Of a stretch of DNA of 36,082 bases, positions 16,166-24,668 are shown piece by piece. Both the position numbers and the translations under genes were made by a program. The stretch is taken from contig JAJFJA010000071.1 of the NCBI GenBank assembly GCA_021774445.1, positions 1-36,082 of the forward strand. The letters are read 5' to 3'. The DNA comes from Alphaproteobacteria bacterium (GTDB lineage: Bacteria; Pseudomonadota; Alphaproteobacteria; UBA6615). Numbering within the stretch: the stretch's first letter is position 1; every line of letters begins with the position of its first letter. Below the pieces are notes generated by a model. That model ran no database searches. It had not been told where the DNA came from and saw nothing but the letters and a program-made list of their open reading frames with translations.

Positions 16166-17739
16166 AGGTTGTTGTTGGTGCTCTGTGCGCTCTGATAACC
16201 ATGGTTTCGATAAGTATGGGGTCAGTTGTTCGCGCGCAAGAAGTCACACTCATTATTCCACAGCTCAGCGAACCAAAGACGCTAAGTCCCAGCTTCGCTG
16301 CTGATACCGGCGGCTACCATCCTGGCAGCAACATTTACAGCCATCTGGTGGTTATGGACTGGGGTATCCTTGAGGGAACCTCTGCCTATGGCGATCTAGC
16401 TAAGTCCTGGGAGTACAGTCCCGACGCCAAGCGGGTCACATTCAAGTTGCACGAGAACGTAAAATGGCATGACGGCGAGCCCTTGACGTCGGCGGATGTC
16501 AAGTTCACCTTCGACACGATTATTGCCAACAAGTATACGTTCTCGTCCTATCTGAGTAACGTGGAGAAGATAACCACTCCCGACGACTACACTGTGGTTA
16601 TCGATCTCAAGGTTCCCGACGTCGCCTTCGTGCCCATGCAGGCGCAGGCGGCCGGCTGGACCGGAAAGATCTATCCCAAGCACCTTTGGGAAGGCCAGGG
16701 CGGTTTCGACAAGGGACCCTACGTCAACAACCCGATCGGCAGCGGGCCCTTCAAGTTCAAGGAATGGGTGCGCGGCAGCCATGTGGAGCTGGTAGCCAAT
16801 CCCGACTACTTTCGCGGCAAACCGGCCGTCGATCGCCTGATCTTTAAGGTCGTTTCCGACAAGAACGTGGCCCGGGCGGAGTTTGAGGCCGGCACCTTCC
16901 CATATCTTCCCTACGACTATTCTCCGCCACTGGCCGAATTCGCGGCCTTCCAAAAAGATCCAAATCTTGAAGTCATTCTCAACGGATCCCACTACGGGCG
17001 CGACATCCAGTTGAACACGGCGCGCGAGCCGCTGAACAAACTCAAGGTCCGCCAGGCCATCGCCTTTGCCGTCGACCGCGATGCCATGTCGTCCCTGGCT
17101 TTTTTCGGCCTTTGGAAACCGGCCCAATATGCCATCGTCGATACCCAGAAGAAGTGGCGCAACGACGCTGCCAAGTTCCCGGACCACGACAAGGCCAAGG
17201 CCGAGGCGCTGCTTGACGAGGCTGGCTACCCTCGGAAGGACGACGGCTGGCGGTTTGAGTTGTCGGTGACCAATCCAACGTTTTCCGGCAGCGTGGGCAT
17301 CGCCGAGGTGTTGGTCCAGCAATTGCGGGCCGTAGGCATCAAGGCCAACTGGGACAAGTACGACAACTCCACTTGGTATAGCAAGATGGGTGAGCGCGAC
17401 TTCGACATTTCAGTCTATTTCACCCGCTACGCCCCGGATCCGGACGCCTACAGCGAGCACTTCGGGACCGGCGGCGGCCGAAACTTTATGGGATACAGCA
17501 ATCCCGAATTCGACAAGCTGGCTGTCGCGGCTCGCGCCGAGACTGTCTTCGAGGAGCGCAAGAAGTATTACCAGGAGATGCAGGCCATGCTGGTTCGTGA
17601 CCTGCCCTACATCAACCTCTTCAACGTGCTGCAGCCGAGCTTGTTGCGGCCCGGATGGACAGGCTTCAACGTCCAGCCTTCCGGCTTCAACAAGTCGATC
17701 ACGTGGTTCGGCTACAGCTCGGTCAAGCCGCCGCAATAA
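16162..17739 (+). CDS. ABC transporter substrate-binding protein, peptide/nickel (family 5) type
   Basis: The ATG at 16162 follows GAGGAGGAAA (about 16149-16156) and gives 525 residues. It begins with a signal peptide (MKVVVGALCALITMVSISM, then GSVVRA). The mature protein matches extracellular binding proteins of the DppA/OppA class: SEPKTLSPSFAADTGGYHPGSNIYSHLV, then LAKSWEYSPDAKRVTFKLHENVKWHDGEPLTSADVKFTFD, and LNTAREPLNKLKVRQAIAFAVDRDAM. It delivers a peptide-like ligand to the permeases encoded downstream. The first 400 bases use noticeably more A/T-ending codons than the rest, which may mark a recombination point. A hairpin follows its stop codon. Confidence 0.93.
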   Translation: MKVVVGALCALITMVSISMGSVVRAQEVTLIIPQLSEPKTLSPSFAADTGGYHPGSNIYSHLVVMDWGILEGTSAYGDLAKSWEYSPDAKRVTFKLHENVKWHDGEPLTSADVKFTFDTIIANKYTFSSYLSNVEKITTPDDYTVVIDLKVPDVAFVPMQAQAAGWTGKIYPKHLWEGQGGFDKGPYVNNPIGSGPFKFKEWVRGSHVELVANPDYFRGKPAVDRLIFKVVSDKNVARAEFEAGTFPYLPYDYSPPLAEFAAFQKDPNLEVILNGSHYGRDIQLNTAREPLNKLKVRQAIAFAVDRDAMSSLAFFGLWKPAQYAIVDTQKKWRNDAAKFPDHDKAKAEALLDEAGYPRKDDGWRFELSVTNPTFSGSVGIAEVLVQQLRAVGIKANWDKYDNSTWYSKMGERDFDISVYFTRYAPDPDAYSEHFGTGGGRNFMGYSNPEFDKLAVAARAETVFEERKKYYQEMQAMLVRDLPYINLFNVLQPSLLRPGWTGFNVQPSGFNKSITWFGYSSVKPPQ

Positions 17740-17758
17740 TGTAGGACTGCCGGAGATG

Positions 17759-17787
17759 TAGGGCATGTTGGTTCGTGGCGTGCCCTA
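17759..17787 (+). promoter_or_regulatory. Stem-loop after the substrate-binding protein gene
   Basis: TAGGGCATG (17759-17767) pairs with CGTGCCCTA (17779-17787) with one G-T pair and an 11-base loop. No T-run follows. A second GC-rich hairpin (GGCGCC at 17934-17939 and 17955-17960) lies just before the permease gene. Such structures after binding-protein genes often reduce expression of the membrane subunits relative to the binding protein. Confidence 0.5.
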
Positions 17788-17977
17788 GATCCCCAGCTTC
17801 GACTTGCGGTAGCCGCTTGCTTTGGCCCGGCTGATGGGGCCACGACGCCCAGCCTCTGGGACGCAAGAAATCGACCATTTAGATCGGCTACAGGGTGCGA
17901 ACTGCCAGTACAAAGGGCTCGTAAGGGAGAGTAGGCGCCCCCGGGGGTTCTTCCGGCGCCGATAACGGAGTCTCGAA

Positions 17978-18943
17978 ATGCGGCTGCAACGTTACATTCT
18001 GTCGCGAATACTCCAACTGATCCCCGTCATCCTGACGGTGATCGTGATCAATTTTCTGCTCATCCACCTGGCCCCAGGCGATGTGGCGATCACCCTGGCG
18101 GGGGAGGACGCCGATCCCGCATACATGGAAGAGATCCGCAGGGTTTACGGTCTCGACAAACCCTTCTACGAACAGCTGTTTCGCTATCTGGGCCAGATCG
18201 TCCAGGGCGACCTGGGGATTTCATACCGTTCCCGCGAACCGGTACTGGTCGAGATTTTGCGACGCGTTCCGGCAACCCTAATGCTGGTCGGCACCAGTTT
18301 GTTCATCGCCCTGTTCATTGGTACCTGGGCCGGCGCGATGGTGGCTCGTCGCCCTGGCTCGTTGCTGGATTCAGCCGTAAGTACATTGGCCGTCGCCGCA
18401 TACAGCATTCCGGTGTTCTGGCTGGGGCTCATGTTGGTTCTTTTCTTCGGAGTCTACCTCAAGTGGCTGCCCATTTCTGGCATGTACAGCCTAGTGGCAC
18501 CCAAGGAGGGGCTGGGCCGGGCCTTCGACGTGCTCAATCACCTCATCCTTCCGGCTCTAGCCCTCAGCACTGTGTGGATTGGTCAGTACGTGCGGCTGTC
18601 CAGGACGTCGGTGGCGGCGGTCTACAACGAACAGTACATCACCACGGTGCGCGCTATCGGTTTTCCGTCCCGGACTATCCTTCTACATCACGCACTGCGT
18701 AACGCGCTGTTGCCGGTGGTGACGGTTTTTGGCCTCCAGATGGGGCTGGTGTTGACCGGTGCCGTGCTCACCGAGACCGTCTTTTCGTGGCCTGGTCTGG
18801 GACGCCTGATCTACGACGCCATCCTCGCGCGCGACATGCCCATCATCATGGGCGCTTATGTGGCGATGTCGATTTGCGTCGCTCTTGCTTCGCTGATTAC
18901 CGACCTTTTGTACGCGGTCCTGGATCCTCGGGTCGAGTTGTAG
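17978..18943 (+). CDS. ABC transporter permease, DppB/OppB type
   Basis: A 321-residue membrane protein with the pattern of the first permease of peptide transporters: MRLQRYILSRILQLIPVILTVIVINFLLIHLAPGD at the start, EEIRRVYGLDKPFYEQLFRYLGQIVQGDLGIS, about six membrane helices, and the EAA loop near YITTVRAIGFPSRTILLHHALRNALLPVV. GGAG lies upstream of the ATG. It forms the heterodimeric channel with the permease half of the next gene, nine bases downstream. Confidence 0.93.
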   Translation: MRLQRYILSRILQLIPVILTVIVINFLLIHLAPGDVAITLAGEDADPAYMEEIRRVYGLDKPFYEQLFRYLGQIVQGDLGISYRSREPVLVEILRRVPATLMLVGTSLFIALFIGTWAGAMVARRPGSLLDSAVSTLAVAAYSIPVFWLGLMLVLFFGVYLKWLPISGMYSLVAPKEGLGRAFDVLNHLILPALALSTVWIGQYVRLSRTSVAAVYNEQYITTVRAIGFPSRTILLHHALRNALLPVVTVFGLQMGLVLTGAVLTETVFSWPGLGRLIYDAILARDMPIIMGAYVAMSICVALASLITDLLYAVLDPRVEL

Positions 18944-18952
18944 GGCGGAGCC

Positions 18953-20884
18953 ATGAAGGGAGCCAATTACTGGACCGATTTCGCCCGCTACCCGACGGTT
19001 CTGGCGAGCCTGATCATCGTCGTCGGCGCCGCGGTACTGGCCCTGCTCGCTCCCTATTTGGGGCTCCCCAACCCTGAGGAAATGGCCGGCGACCTGAGCG
19101 AGCTGTACGTTCGGCCCGGCGCTGAGCACTGGATGGGGACAGACAATTTTGGGCGGGATATGTTGTCTCGAGTCATTTGGGGTACCCGGCTGGCCTTCCA
19201 AGTAGCGATTGTCGCGTCGCTGGTTTCCACCCTGCTGGGAGTGATGCTCGGTTCCATCGCCGGTTATTTCGGCGGTTGGGTCGACCACATCCTGGCGCGT
19301 ACCTTCGACGTCTTCCTACTCATCCCGGCTTTTTTTCTAGTAATTCTGATTGTCGCCCTATTCGGCTCCAACATCTATCTGATCATCTTGGCCATCGCCA
19401 TCACCTCCTGGTCGGGGCAGGCCCGCATCATGCGGTCCCAGGTCCTGACGCTGAAGTCCCGGACCTATGTCCAGGCGTCTCTGGGCATGGGCTCGAGCCA
19501 CTTGCGGGTCCTCTTCCGCCACATTGTTCCCAACGGCCTGGCGCCCTTGATCACCAACGGCACCATCCTCATGGGGCTGGCCATCTTGACCGAGGCCGGT
19601 CTCTCCTTCCTGGGGCTGGGGGATCAGAGCACCATCAGTTGGGGGCGGATGATCTTCGAGGGCCAGAGTCAGCTTCGGGTGGCGGCCTGGCTGGTCATCT
19701 TCCCGGGCCTCGCCATGCTTCTGCTGGTGGCTGCCTTGAACCTGCTAGGCGACGGGTTGAATCAGGTTCTCGATCCCAATCTCCGGGTTCGCGGCAACCC
19801 AGAAAAGGCTCCCCTGCCGGAGGGGCTCTCTGGCCGGGGTGTCGCCGAGGACGGTCCGGCAACGGGTCGGACGGGGAGCGAAGGGGAAGGGCTTTTGGAG
19901 GTCCGCGACCTGACCATGTTTTACCATCTGGGGGACAATTGGGTGCGGGCCGTCGATGGCGTGTCATTCTCGCTGGAAAGGGACGGGGGGCTGGGTATCG
20001 TCGGCGAATCGGGCTGCGGCAAGAGCAGCCTTGGCCTTGCCCTCATGCAGGTGTTGCCGCGCAACGCCAAGATTTTGGGGGGATCGGTGCGATTCGATGG
20101 CAGGGAGATACTGAACGCAGGCGACGATTCATTTCGGAGCGTGCGCTGGAAGCGGATGTCGACCGTCTTCCAGAGCGCCATGAACGCACTCAATCCGGTG
20201 CTTAAGGTGCGACAGCAATTGGCCGAGGCATATCGCCTGCACCGTCCCGACGCCGGCCGCGCCGAGGTTCAGGAACGCATTGAGGAGATCTTCGATACCA
20301 TTGGCATACCCCGTTGGCGCATGGAGTCCTATCCGCACGAGTTGAGCGGCGGGATGCGCCAGCGCGTGATGATCGCGCTAAGCCTGCTGCTTAATCCCGA
20401 GCTGATTATCGCCGACGAGCCGAGCACGGCGCTGGATGTGCTGGTCCAGGACCAGATCCTGGCCGAGATCGACAAGCTGCGATCCCGCACGAACCTGTCC
20501 CTCATCTTGATATCCCACGACATGGGGACGGTGGCGGAGACCTGCGAGCGAATCGCCGTCATGTACGCGGGCCAACTGGTCGAGGAAGCGCCGACCGACG
20601 CGATCTTCAGCGACCCCCGGCATCCCTACACCCAGGCGCTGGTCAATGCGGTGCCCCGCCTGACCGGACGCAAGCACGAATTGACATCGCTTCCCGGCGA
20701 ACCGTTCGTGCCCATCGGCGACCTCCGGGGATGTCGCTTCGCGCCCCGCTGTTCGTTCGCCACCGATCTTTGCCGGCAGCAGGAGCCGTCCCGCCAGCGC
20801 GTCGATGCCGGACATATTTCGGCCTGCCATTTCGCGCTCGATGAGCGCATCGAAAACCGGGCCGGTGAGAGGTTGCTCCTGTGA
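18953..20884 (+). CDS. Fused ABC transporter permease (DppC type) and ATP-binding protein (DppD type)
   Basis: One 643-residue frame holds two transporter subunits. Residues 1-275 are a DppC-like permease (WMGTDNFGRDMLSRVIWGTR, EAA loop near YVQASLGMGSSHLRVLFRHIVPN, and SFLGLG). A polar linker of about 40 residues follows, and residues from about 313 are an ATPase with Walker A GESGCGKS (351-358), signature LSGG (464-467) and Walker B LIIADEP (484-490). The C-terminus has the CRFAPRCSFATDLC cysteine cluster of oligopeptide-type ATPases. No stop codon or frame change separates the halves. Permease-ATPase fusions of this type exist in other peptide transporters. The 3' end overlaps the next ATPase gene by 4 bp. 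Confidence 0.92.
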   Translation: MKGANYWTDFARYPTVLASLIIVVGAAVLALLAPYLGLPNPEEMAGDLSELYVRPGAEHWMGTDNFGRDMLSRVIWGTRLAFQVAIVASLVSTLLGVMLGSIAGYFGGWVDHILARTFDVFLLIPAFFLVILIVALFGSNIYLIILAIAITSWSGQARIMRSQVLTLKSRTYVQASLGMGSSHLRVLFRHIVPNGLAPLITNGTILMGLAILTEAGLSFLGLGDQSTISWGRMIFEGQSQLRVAAWLVIFPGLAMLLLVAALNLLGDGLNQVLDPNLRVRGNPEKAPLPEGLSGRGVAEDGPATGRTGSEGEGLLEVRDLTMFYHLGDNWVRAVDGVSFSLERDGGLGIVGESGCGKSSLGLALMQVLPRNAKILGGSVRFDGREILNAGDDSFRSVRWKRMSTVFQSAMNALNPVLKVRQQLAEAYRLHRPDAGRAEVQERIEEIFDTIGIPRWRMESYPHELSGGMRQRVMIALSLLLNPELIIADEPSTALDVLVQDQILAEIDKLRSRTNLSLILISHDMGTVAETCERIAVMYAGQLVEEAPTDAIFSDPRHPYTQALVNAVPRLTGRKHELTSLPGEPFVPIGDLRGCRFAPRCSFATDLCRQQEPSRQRVDAGHISACHFALDERIENRAGERLLL

Positions 20885-21906
20885 ACGCGTCTGTACTCCT
20901 TAGAGCCACCGACATCCATAAGACCTACAGCCTGCGTGCCGGGTTCATGGGCCAGGTGGTCGGCCGAAAGGTGGACGAGGTTCGCGCCGTTGACGGGGTG
21001 AGTTTGGAACTGGATGCCGGCCAGGTCCTTGCCCTGGTCGGGGAGAGCGGCTCGGGCAAGACCACCATGGGCAAGATGGTGTCGCTCGTGGAGCGGCCCA
21101 CGGCAGGGAAAATCGAGTTCGACGGCGAGGACGTCACCCACCTCTCAAGCTCGCGCCTCAAGGCGCTACGGCAGGAGGTGCAAATGATCTTCCAGAACCC
21201 CTACGAGTCCTTGGATCCCCGCCACACTATTGGCACCTCCGTCATGGAGCCCCTGATCATTCACCGAATTGGGACCAAAGGCGAACGGCGCGACAAGGTG
21301 GAGGAGGCCCTTTCCCAGGTTGAGCTGCGGCCGGCCTCCAAGTTCGTCGACCGCTTTGCCCAGGACCTTAGCGGCGGGCAGTTGCAGCGGGTTTCCATCG
21401 CCCGCACCCTCGTCCTCGCGCCGCGCCTGATCGTTGCCGACGAACCGGTCAGCATGCTCGACGTTTCGGTCCGCTCAGGTGTCATGAACCTGATGCTGAA
21501 CCTGCAGGCGAACCTCCAAATGGCGTATTTCTACATCACCCACGACTTGGCGGTAGCCCGCTATATGTCCAACCGAATCGCCGTCATGTATCTGGGGGTA
21601 GTGGTCGAGGAAGGGCCAACCGACCAGCTGATTGAACGTGCCGCCCACCCCTATACGCGGCTGCTGATCATGGCAGTCCCCGAGCATAAAGTGGGCAAGA
21701 AGCGCCGCCGCGTTCAACTTTCCGGCGAGGCGGCAGCCATCAAGGAGATTCCGACGGGTTGCCGGTTCCACCCCCGTTGCCCCCTCGCCAAGCAGGTGTG
21801 CTCGGTTGAGGAGCCTCCAGTCGTCACGGTGGCCCCGGGCCGCCGAGCGGCCTGTCACTTCGCCCAGGAAGTCTTCGACAAACAAGAGCTGATCCTGAAC
21901 GTCTAA
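20881..21906 (+). CDS. ABC transporter ATP-binding protein, DppF/OppF type
   Basis: The 341-residue ATPase has Walker A GESGSGKTT, the signature LSGGQLQRV, Walker B LIVADEPVSMLD, the switch histidine in YITHDLAVARYM, and the C-terminal oligopeptide-ABC block CRFHPRCPLAKQVC. It pairs with the ATPase half of the fused protein to drive import. The start (GTG at 20881) overlaps the stop of the fused gene by 4 bp, so the two are translationally coupled. Confidence 0.94.
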   Translation: MNASVLLRATDIHKTYSLRAGFMGQVVGRKVDEVRAVDGVSLELDAGQVLALVGESGSGKTTMGKMVSLVERPTAGKIEFDGEDVTHLSSSRLKALRQEVQMIFQNPYESLDPRHTIGTSVMEPLIIHRIGTKGERRDKVEEALSQVELRPASKFVDRFAQDLSGGQLQRVSIARTLVLAPRLIVADEPVSMLDVSVRSGVMNLMLNLQANLQMAYFYITHDLAVARYMSNRIAVMYLGVVVEEGPTDQLIERAAHPYTRLLIMAVPEHKVGKKRRRVQLSGEAAAIKEIPTGCRFHPRCPLAKQVCSVEEPPVVTVAPGRRAACHFAQEVFDKQELILNV

Positions 21907-21945
21907 TTCACCGCGGGCCGTACTCAATATCGGCCTTCAAATGGA

Positions 21946-23604
21946 ATGAAAGTGACCTACGACCCCATCGCCCTGCAAATCCAATGGTCCCGTCTAATCT
22001 CCATCATGGACGAGGTGGACGCTGCCCTGGTCAGAACCTCCTTTTCCACGATCGTCGGAGAGACTCGCGATTTCGCAGTCATCATGTTGGACCGAGAGGC
22101 CCGTTCTATCGCCCAGTCCCAGCTGTCCTCACCCGGCTTCACCTGTTCACTGCCAAGTGCCACCCGGACCATGCTGAAGCAGTTCCCGGTAGACACGCTG
22201 CGGCCGGGGGATGCGCTGATCACCAACGATCCCTGGATCTGCCACGGACATCTACCGGATTTCATCATCTCCATGCCCATATTCGTAGGCGGCCATGTGG
22301 CCGCCTTTATGGCGGCGGCGGCCCACGTCTCAGACATCGGTGGGCGGCTCGACGAGTTCGATGCTCGCGACGTCTACGAGGAAGGCCTGCGCATTCCGCC
22401 AAGCAAATTGTTCGAGGAGGGGCGCCGGAACCAACAGCTCTTCAGCATTCTGGAGGCCAACACCCGATATCCACGCATGGTGATGGGCGACGTGGAAGCC
22501 ATCGTCGGCGCCTTCCGCGTTGGTGCTCGGCGGTACCAGGAACTGGCCGCGGACTACCGGCCCGGAGACCTGGACCGGGTGGCCGAGGAAATACTCCGGC
22601 GCTCGGAAACCGCTATGCGCCAAGCCGTCGGGCGCGTCCCCAACGGCCGTTACCACCACACCGTTCAGGCAGACGGCTACAAGCAGCCGACCACTATCCA
22701 GGCCCTGATTGAAGTGAACGACGACAGCATTCGCATCGATTACTCGGGCTCCAGCGGCCAGCGGAACGACGCCTCTATCAACTGCGTCATGAACAACACA
22801 TTCGCGCACACCATCTACCCCCTGAAATGCAGCCTGGTTGCTGACCTTCCCAACAACGAGGGACTGTTTCGGCCCATTTCCGCGGTGGCGCCGGAGGGGT
22901 CGATCCTCAACGCCCGATTCCCGGCGCCGGTGAAGGCCCGCTCCAAGACCAGCTATCACGTGCACAACGCCATCTACGGCGCCCTCGCCCAGGTCCTTCC
23001 CCAGGCGGTTCAGGCGGGTAGCGGATCGTTTTGGTCCATCAAGTGCTTCGGGCGGGATGAGGCCGGCACGCCGTTCGCCGTCCACGTGTTGCCCAACGGC
23101 GGCAAGGGCGCCGTCGAAGGCCTGGACGGTTTACCGACAATCGCCTTTCCGGCTAACGGAACCATTACGCCAGCCGAGATCATCGAAATCGGATCGCCGC
23201 TGCTGATCCTCGAACGTTCGCTGCGCCGGGATTCCGGCGGGGCCGGAAGGAACCGCGGCGGGCTGGGTCAGACCATTCGTCTGGGCTGTGCGCGCGACGC
23301 CCGTCTGAGGCTGACCATTCGACCCGACAAAATCAGGTTTCCGGCGCCCGGTTTGGCCGGGGGGCGTCCCGGATCGCCGGGAGAACTGACGCTGGATGAT
23401 CGGCCCCTGGCTCTCGAGCCCTTCGAGCTACGTCCCGAACAGGTAGTGACCATGAAGCTTCCCGGCGGTGGCGGGCTGGGAGATCCGCTGGAGCGGGACC
23501 CCGACGCCCTGCGACGGGACATCGAACAGGGATTTGTTTCGATCGAGGCGGCACGGGATCTCTATGGATTCGAACAGCCGACAAACGAACCAACCGGAGC
23601 GTAG
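21946..23604 (+). CDS. hyuB: Hydantoinase B/oxoprolinase family subunit (first of three)
   Basis: A 552-residue protein of the HyuB family, the subunit that works with HyuA in ATP-dependent N-methylhydantoinases, 5-oxoprolinases and related carboxylases. Family blocks are all present: VRTSFSTIVGETRDFAVIM, ITNDPWICHGHLPDF, GSSGQRNDASINCV, AGSGSFWSI, LPNGGKGAVEG and GGLGQTIRLG. It is closely related to the HyuB proteins at 24669 and 28450, with long shared stretches, so the three arose by tandem duplication. It follows the ABC genes by 39 bp and precedes the M19-like gene by 6 bp. The substrate is probably a cyclic amide or similar imported compound. Confidence 0.9.
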   Translation: MKVTYDPIALQIQWSRLISIMDEVDAALVRTSFSTIVGETRDFAVIMLDREARSIAQSQLSSPGFTCSLPSATRTMLKQFPVDTLRPGDALITNDPWICHGHLPDFIISMPIFVGGHVAAFMAAAAHVSDIGGRLDEFDARDVYEEGLRIPPSKLFEEGRRNQQLFSILEANTRYPRMVMGDVEAIVGAFRVGARRYQELAADYRPGDLDRVAEEILRRSETAMRQAVGRVPNGRYHHTVQADGYKQPTTIQALIEVNDDSIRIDYSGSSGQRNDASINCVMNNTFAHTIYPLKCSLVADLPNNEGLFRPISAVAPEGSILNARFPAPVKARSKTSYHVHNAIYGALAQVLPQAVQAGSGSFWSIKCFGRDEAGTPFAVHVLPNGGKGAVEGLDGLPTIAFPANGTITPAEIIEIGSPLLILERSLRRDSGGAGRNRGGLGQTIRLGCARDARLRLTIRPDKIRFPAPGLAGGRPGSPGELTLDDRPLALEPFELRPEQVVTMKLPGGGGLGDPLERDPDALRRDIEQGFVSIEAARDLYGFEQPTNEPTGA

Positions 23605-23610
23605 GCCGTC

Positions 23611-24660
23611 ATGCACGAAACTCTCGATCAGGTTTCCCCCCATCCTCTGGAGAAGGGTTACCACACGCCTCTTTCCCATTCCTACATTTTCGTCGACACC
23701 TGCATTCAGATCTGGCCCGACACCGACTTCAGCAAGCTTCACACCTACGGTTGTACGGCCTTCTGCATCACCACGTTCCGGCCCGACGCGGGACCGGGCG
23801 AGGCGCTCGACGCCATCGCCAACTGGTACCGCATCGCCAATACCTACGAAGGGGTGCGCATCGCCTTTAGCGCGGCCGATATCGTCGAGGCCAAGGAGCA
23901 GAACCAAGTCGCCATCGTTATCAATTCCCAGGGCGGTGATTTCCTGGGCCGCGATATTCACAGATTGGAAGCCTTTCACAAGTTGGGGCTTCGCATGATG
24001 CTGCCCGCGTACAACAAGCGCAACGCCATCTGCGACGGCTGCTTGGAACCAGACAACGGTGGCCTCTCTGAGTTCGGCGAGAAGTGGGTGGACGAGTGCC
24101 ATCGCTTGGGCGTGTTGATCGACCTCAGCCACGTCGGCGAGCGGTCTACTCTCGACATCCTGGAGCGGGCGCGTGAACCGGTAGTCTTCAGCCACTCCAA
24201 CCCCAAGGCTCTGGTCGACATTCCCCGCGCCATCACTGATGAGCAAATCAAGAAGTGCGCCACCACCGGCGGCGTTATCGGCATCACCAACTGGGGTCCC
24301 CTGAACTTCCGGAAAGGGATGACGACGAGGCCGACGGTGGAGCATTACCTGGACGCCATCCAGTACGTTATCGACCTGGTGGGTCCGGATCACGTGGGTA
24401 TGGCCACCGACATGAGCCTGGGCACTTATCCCGACGGCGACCTGATCCGCGGCCGACCCAATTCAGCGTTGGGGGGATATGCCGAACACGTGGAATCCAA
24501 CCCTCGTTCCCGGCTGCGCTACGTGGAAGGCTTTGACGACTACGGCCAATTGATGGACGTGGTCGAGGCGATGAGCAAGCGGGGTTTCTCCGACGACGGC
24601 ATCAAGAAGATCCTGGGCGGCAACTGGCTCAGAGTCTTCGACCGGGTTTGGGGAGATTGA
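23611..24660 (+). CDS. Membrane dipeptidase-like protein (M19 family) with altered metal site
   Basis: The 349 residues match the renal dipeptidase fold: LGVLIDLSHVGERSTLDIL (H174), EPVVFSHSNPKAL (H195), IPRAITDEQIKK (R206) and VGMATDMSLG (D267). The N-terminal metal motif is altered: where active dipeptidases have a DGHND-like HxD, this one has VDTCIQI (C31 and Q33), and the bridging Glu is replaced by Gln in NSQGG (Q107). A divergent M19 branch with a similar FQN-type change exists, as far as I recall, and has no settled function. It may be a one-metal hydrolase or not a dipeptidase at all. The enzyme has no signal peptide. It lies between two hyuB genes, six bases from the first and eight from the second. 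Confidence 0.85.
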   Translation: MHETLDQVSPHPLEKGYHTPLSHSYIFVDTCIQIWPDTDFSKLHTYGCTAFCITTFRPDAGPGEALDAIANWYRIANTYEGVRIAFSAADIVEAKEQNQVAIVINSQGGDFLGRDIHRLEAFHKLGLRMMLPAYNKRNAICDGCLEPDNGGLSEFGEKWVDECHRLGVLIDLSHVGERSTLDILERAREPVVFSHSNPKALVDIPRAITDEQIKKCATTGGVIGITNWGPLNFRKGMTTRPTVEHYLDAIQYVIDLVGPDHVGMATDMSLGTYPDGDLIRGRPNSALGGYAEHVESNPRSRLRYVEGFDDYGQLMDVVEAMSKRGFSDDGIKKILGGNWLRVFDRVWGD

Positions 24661-24668
24661 GGCACCCC

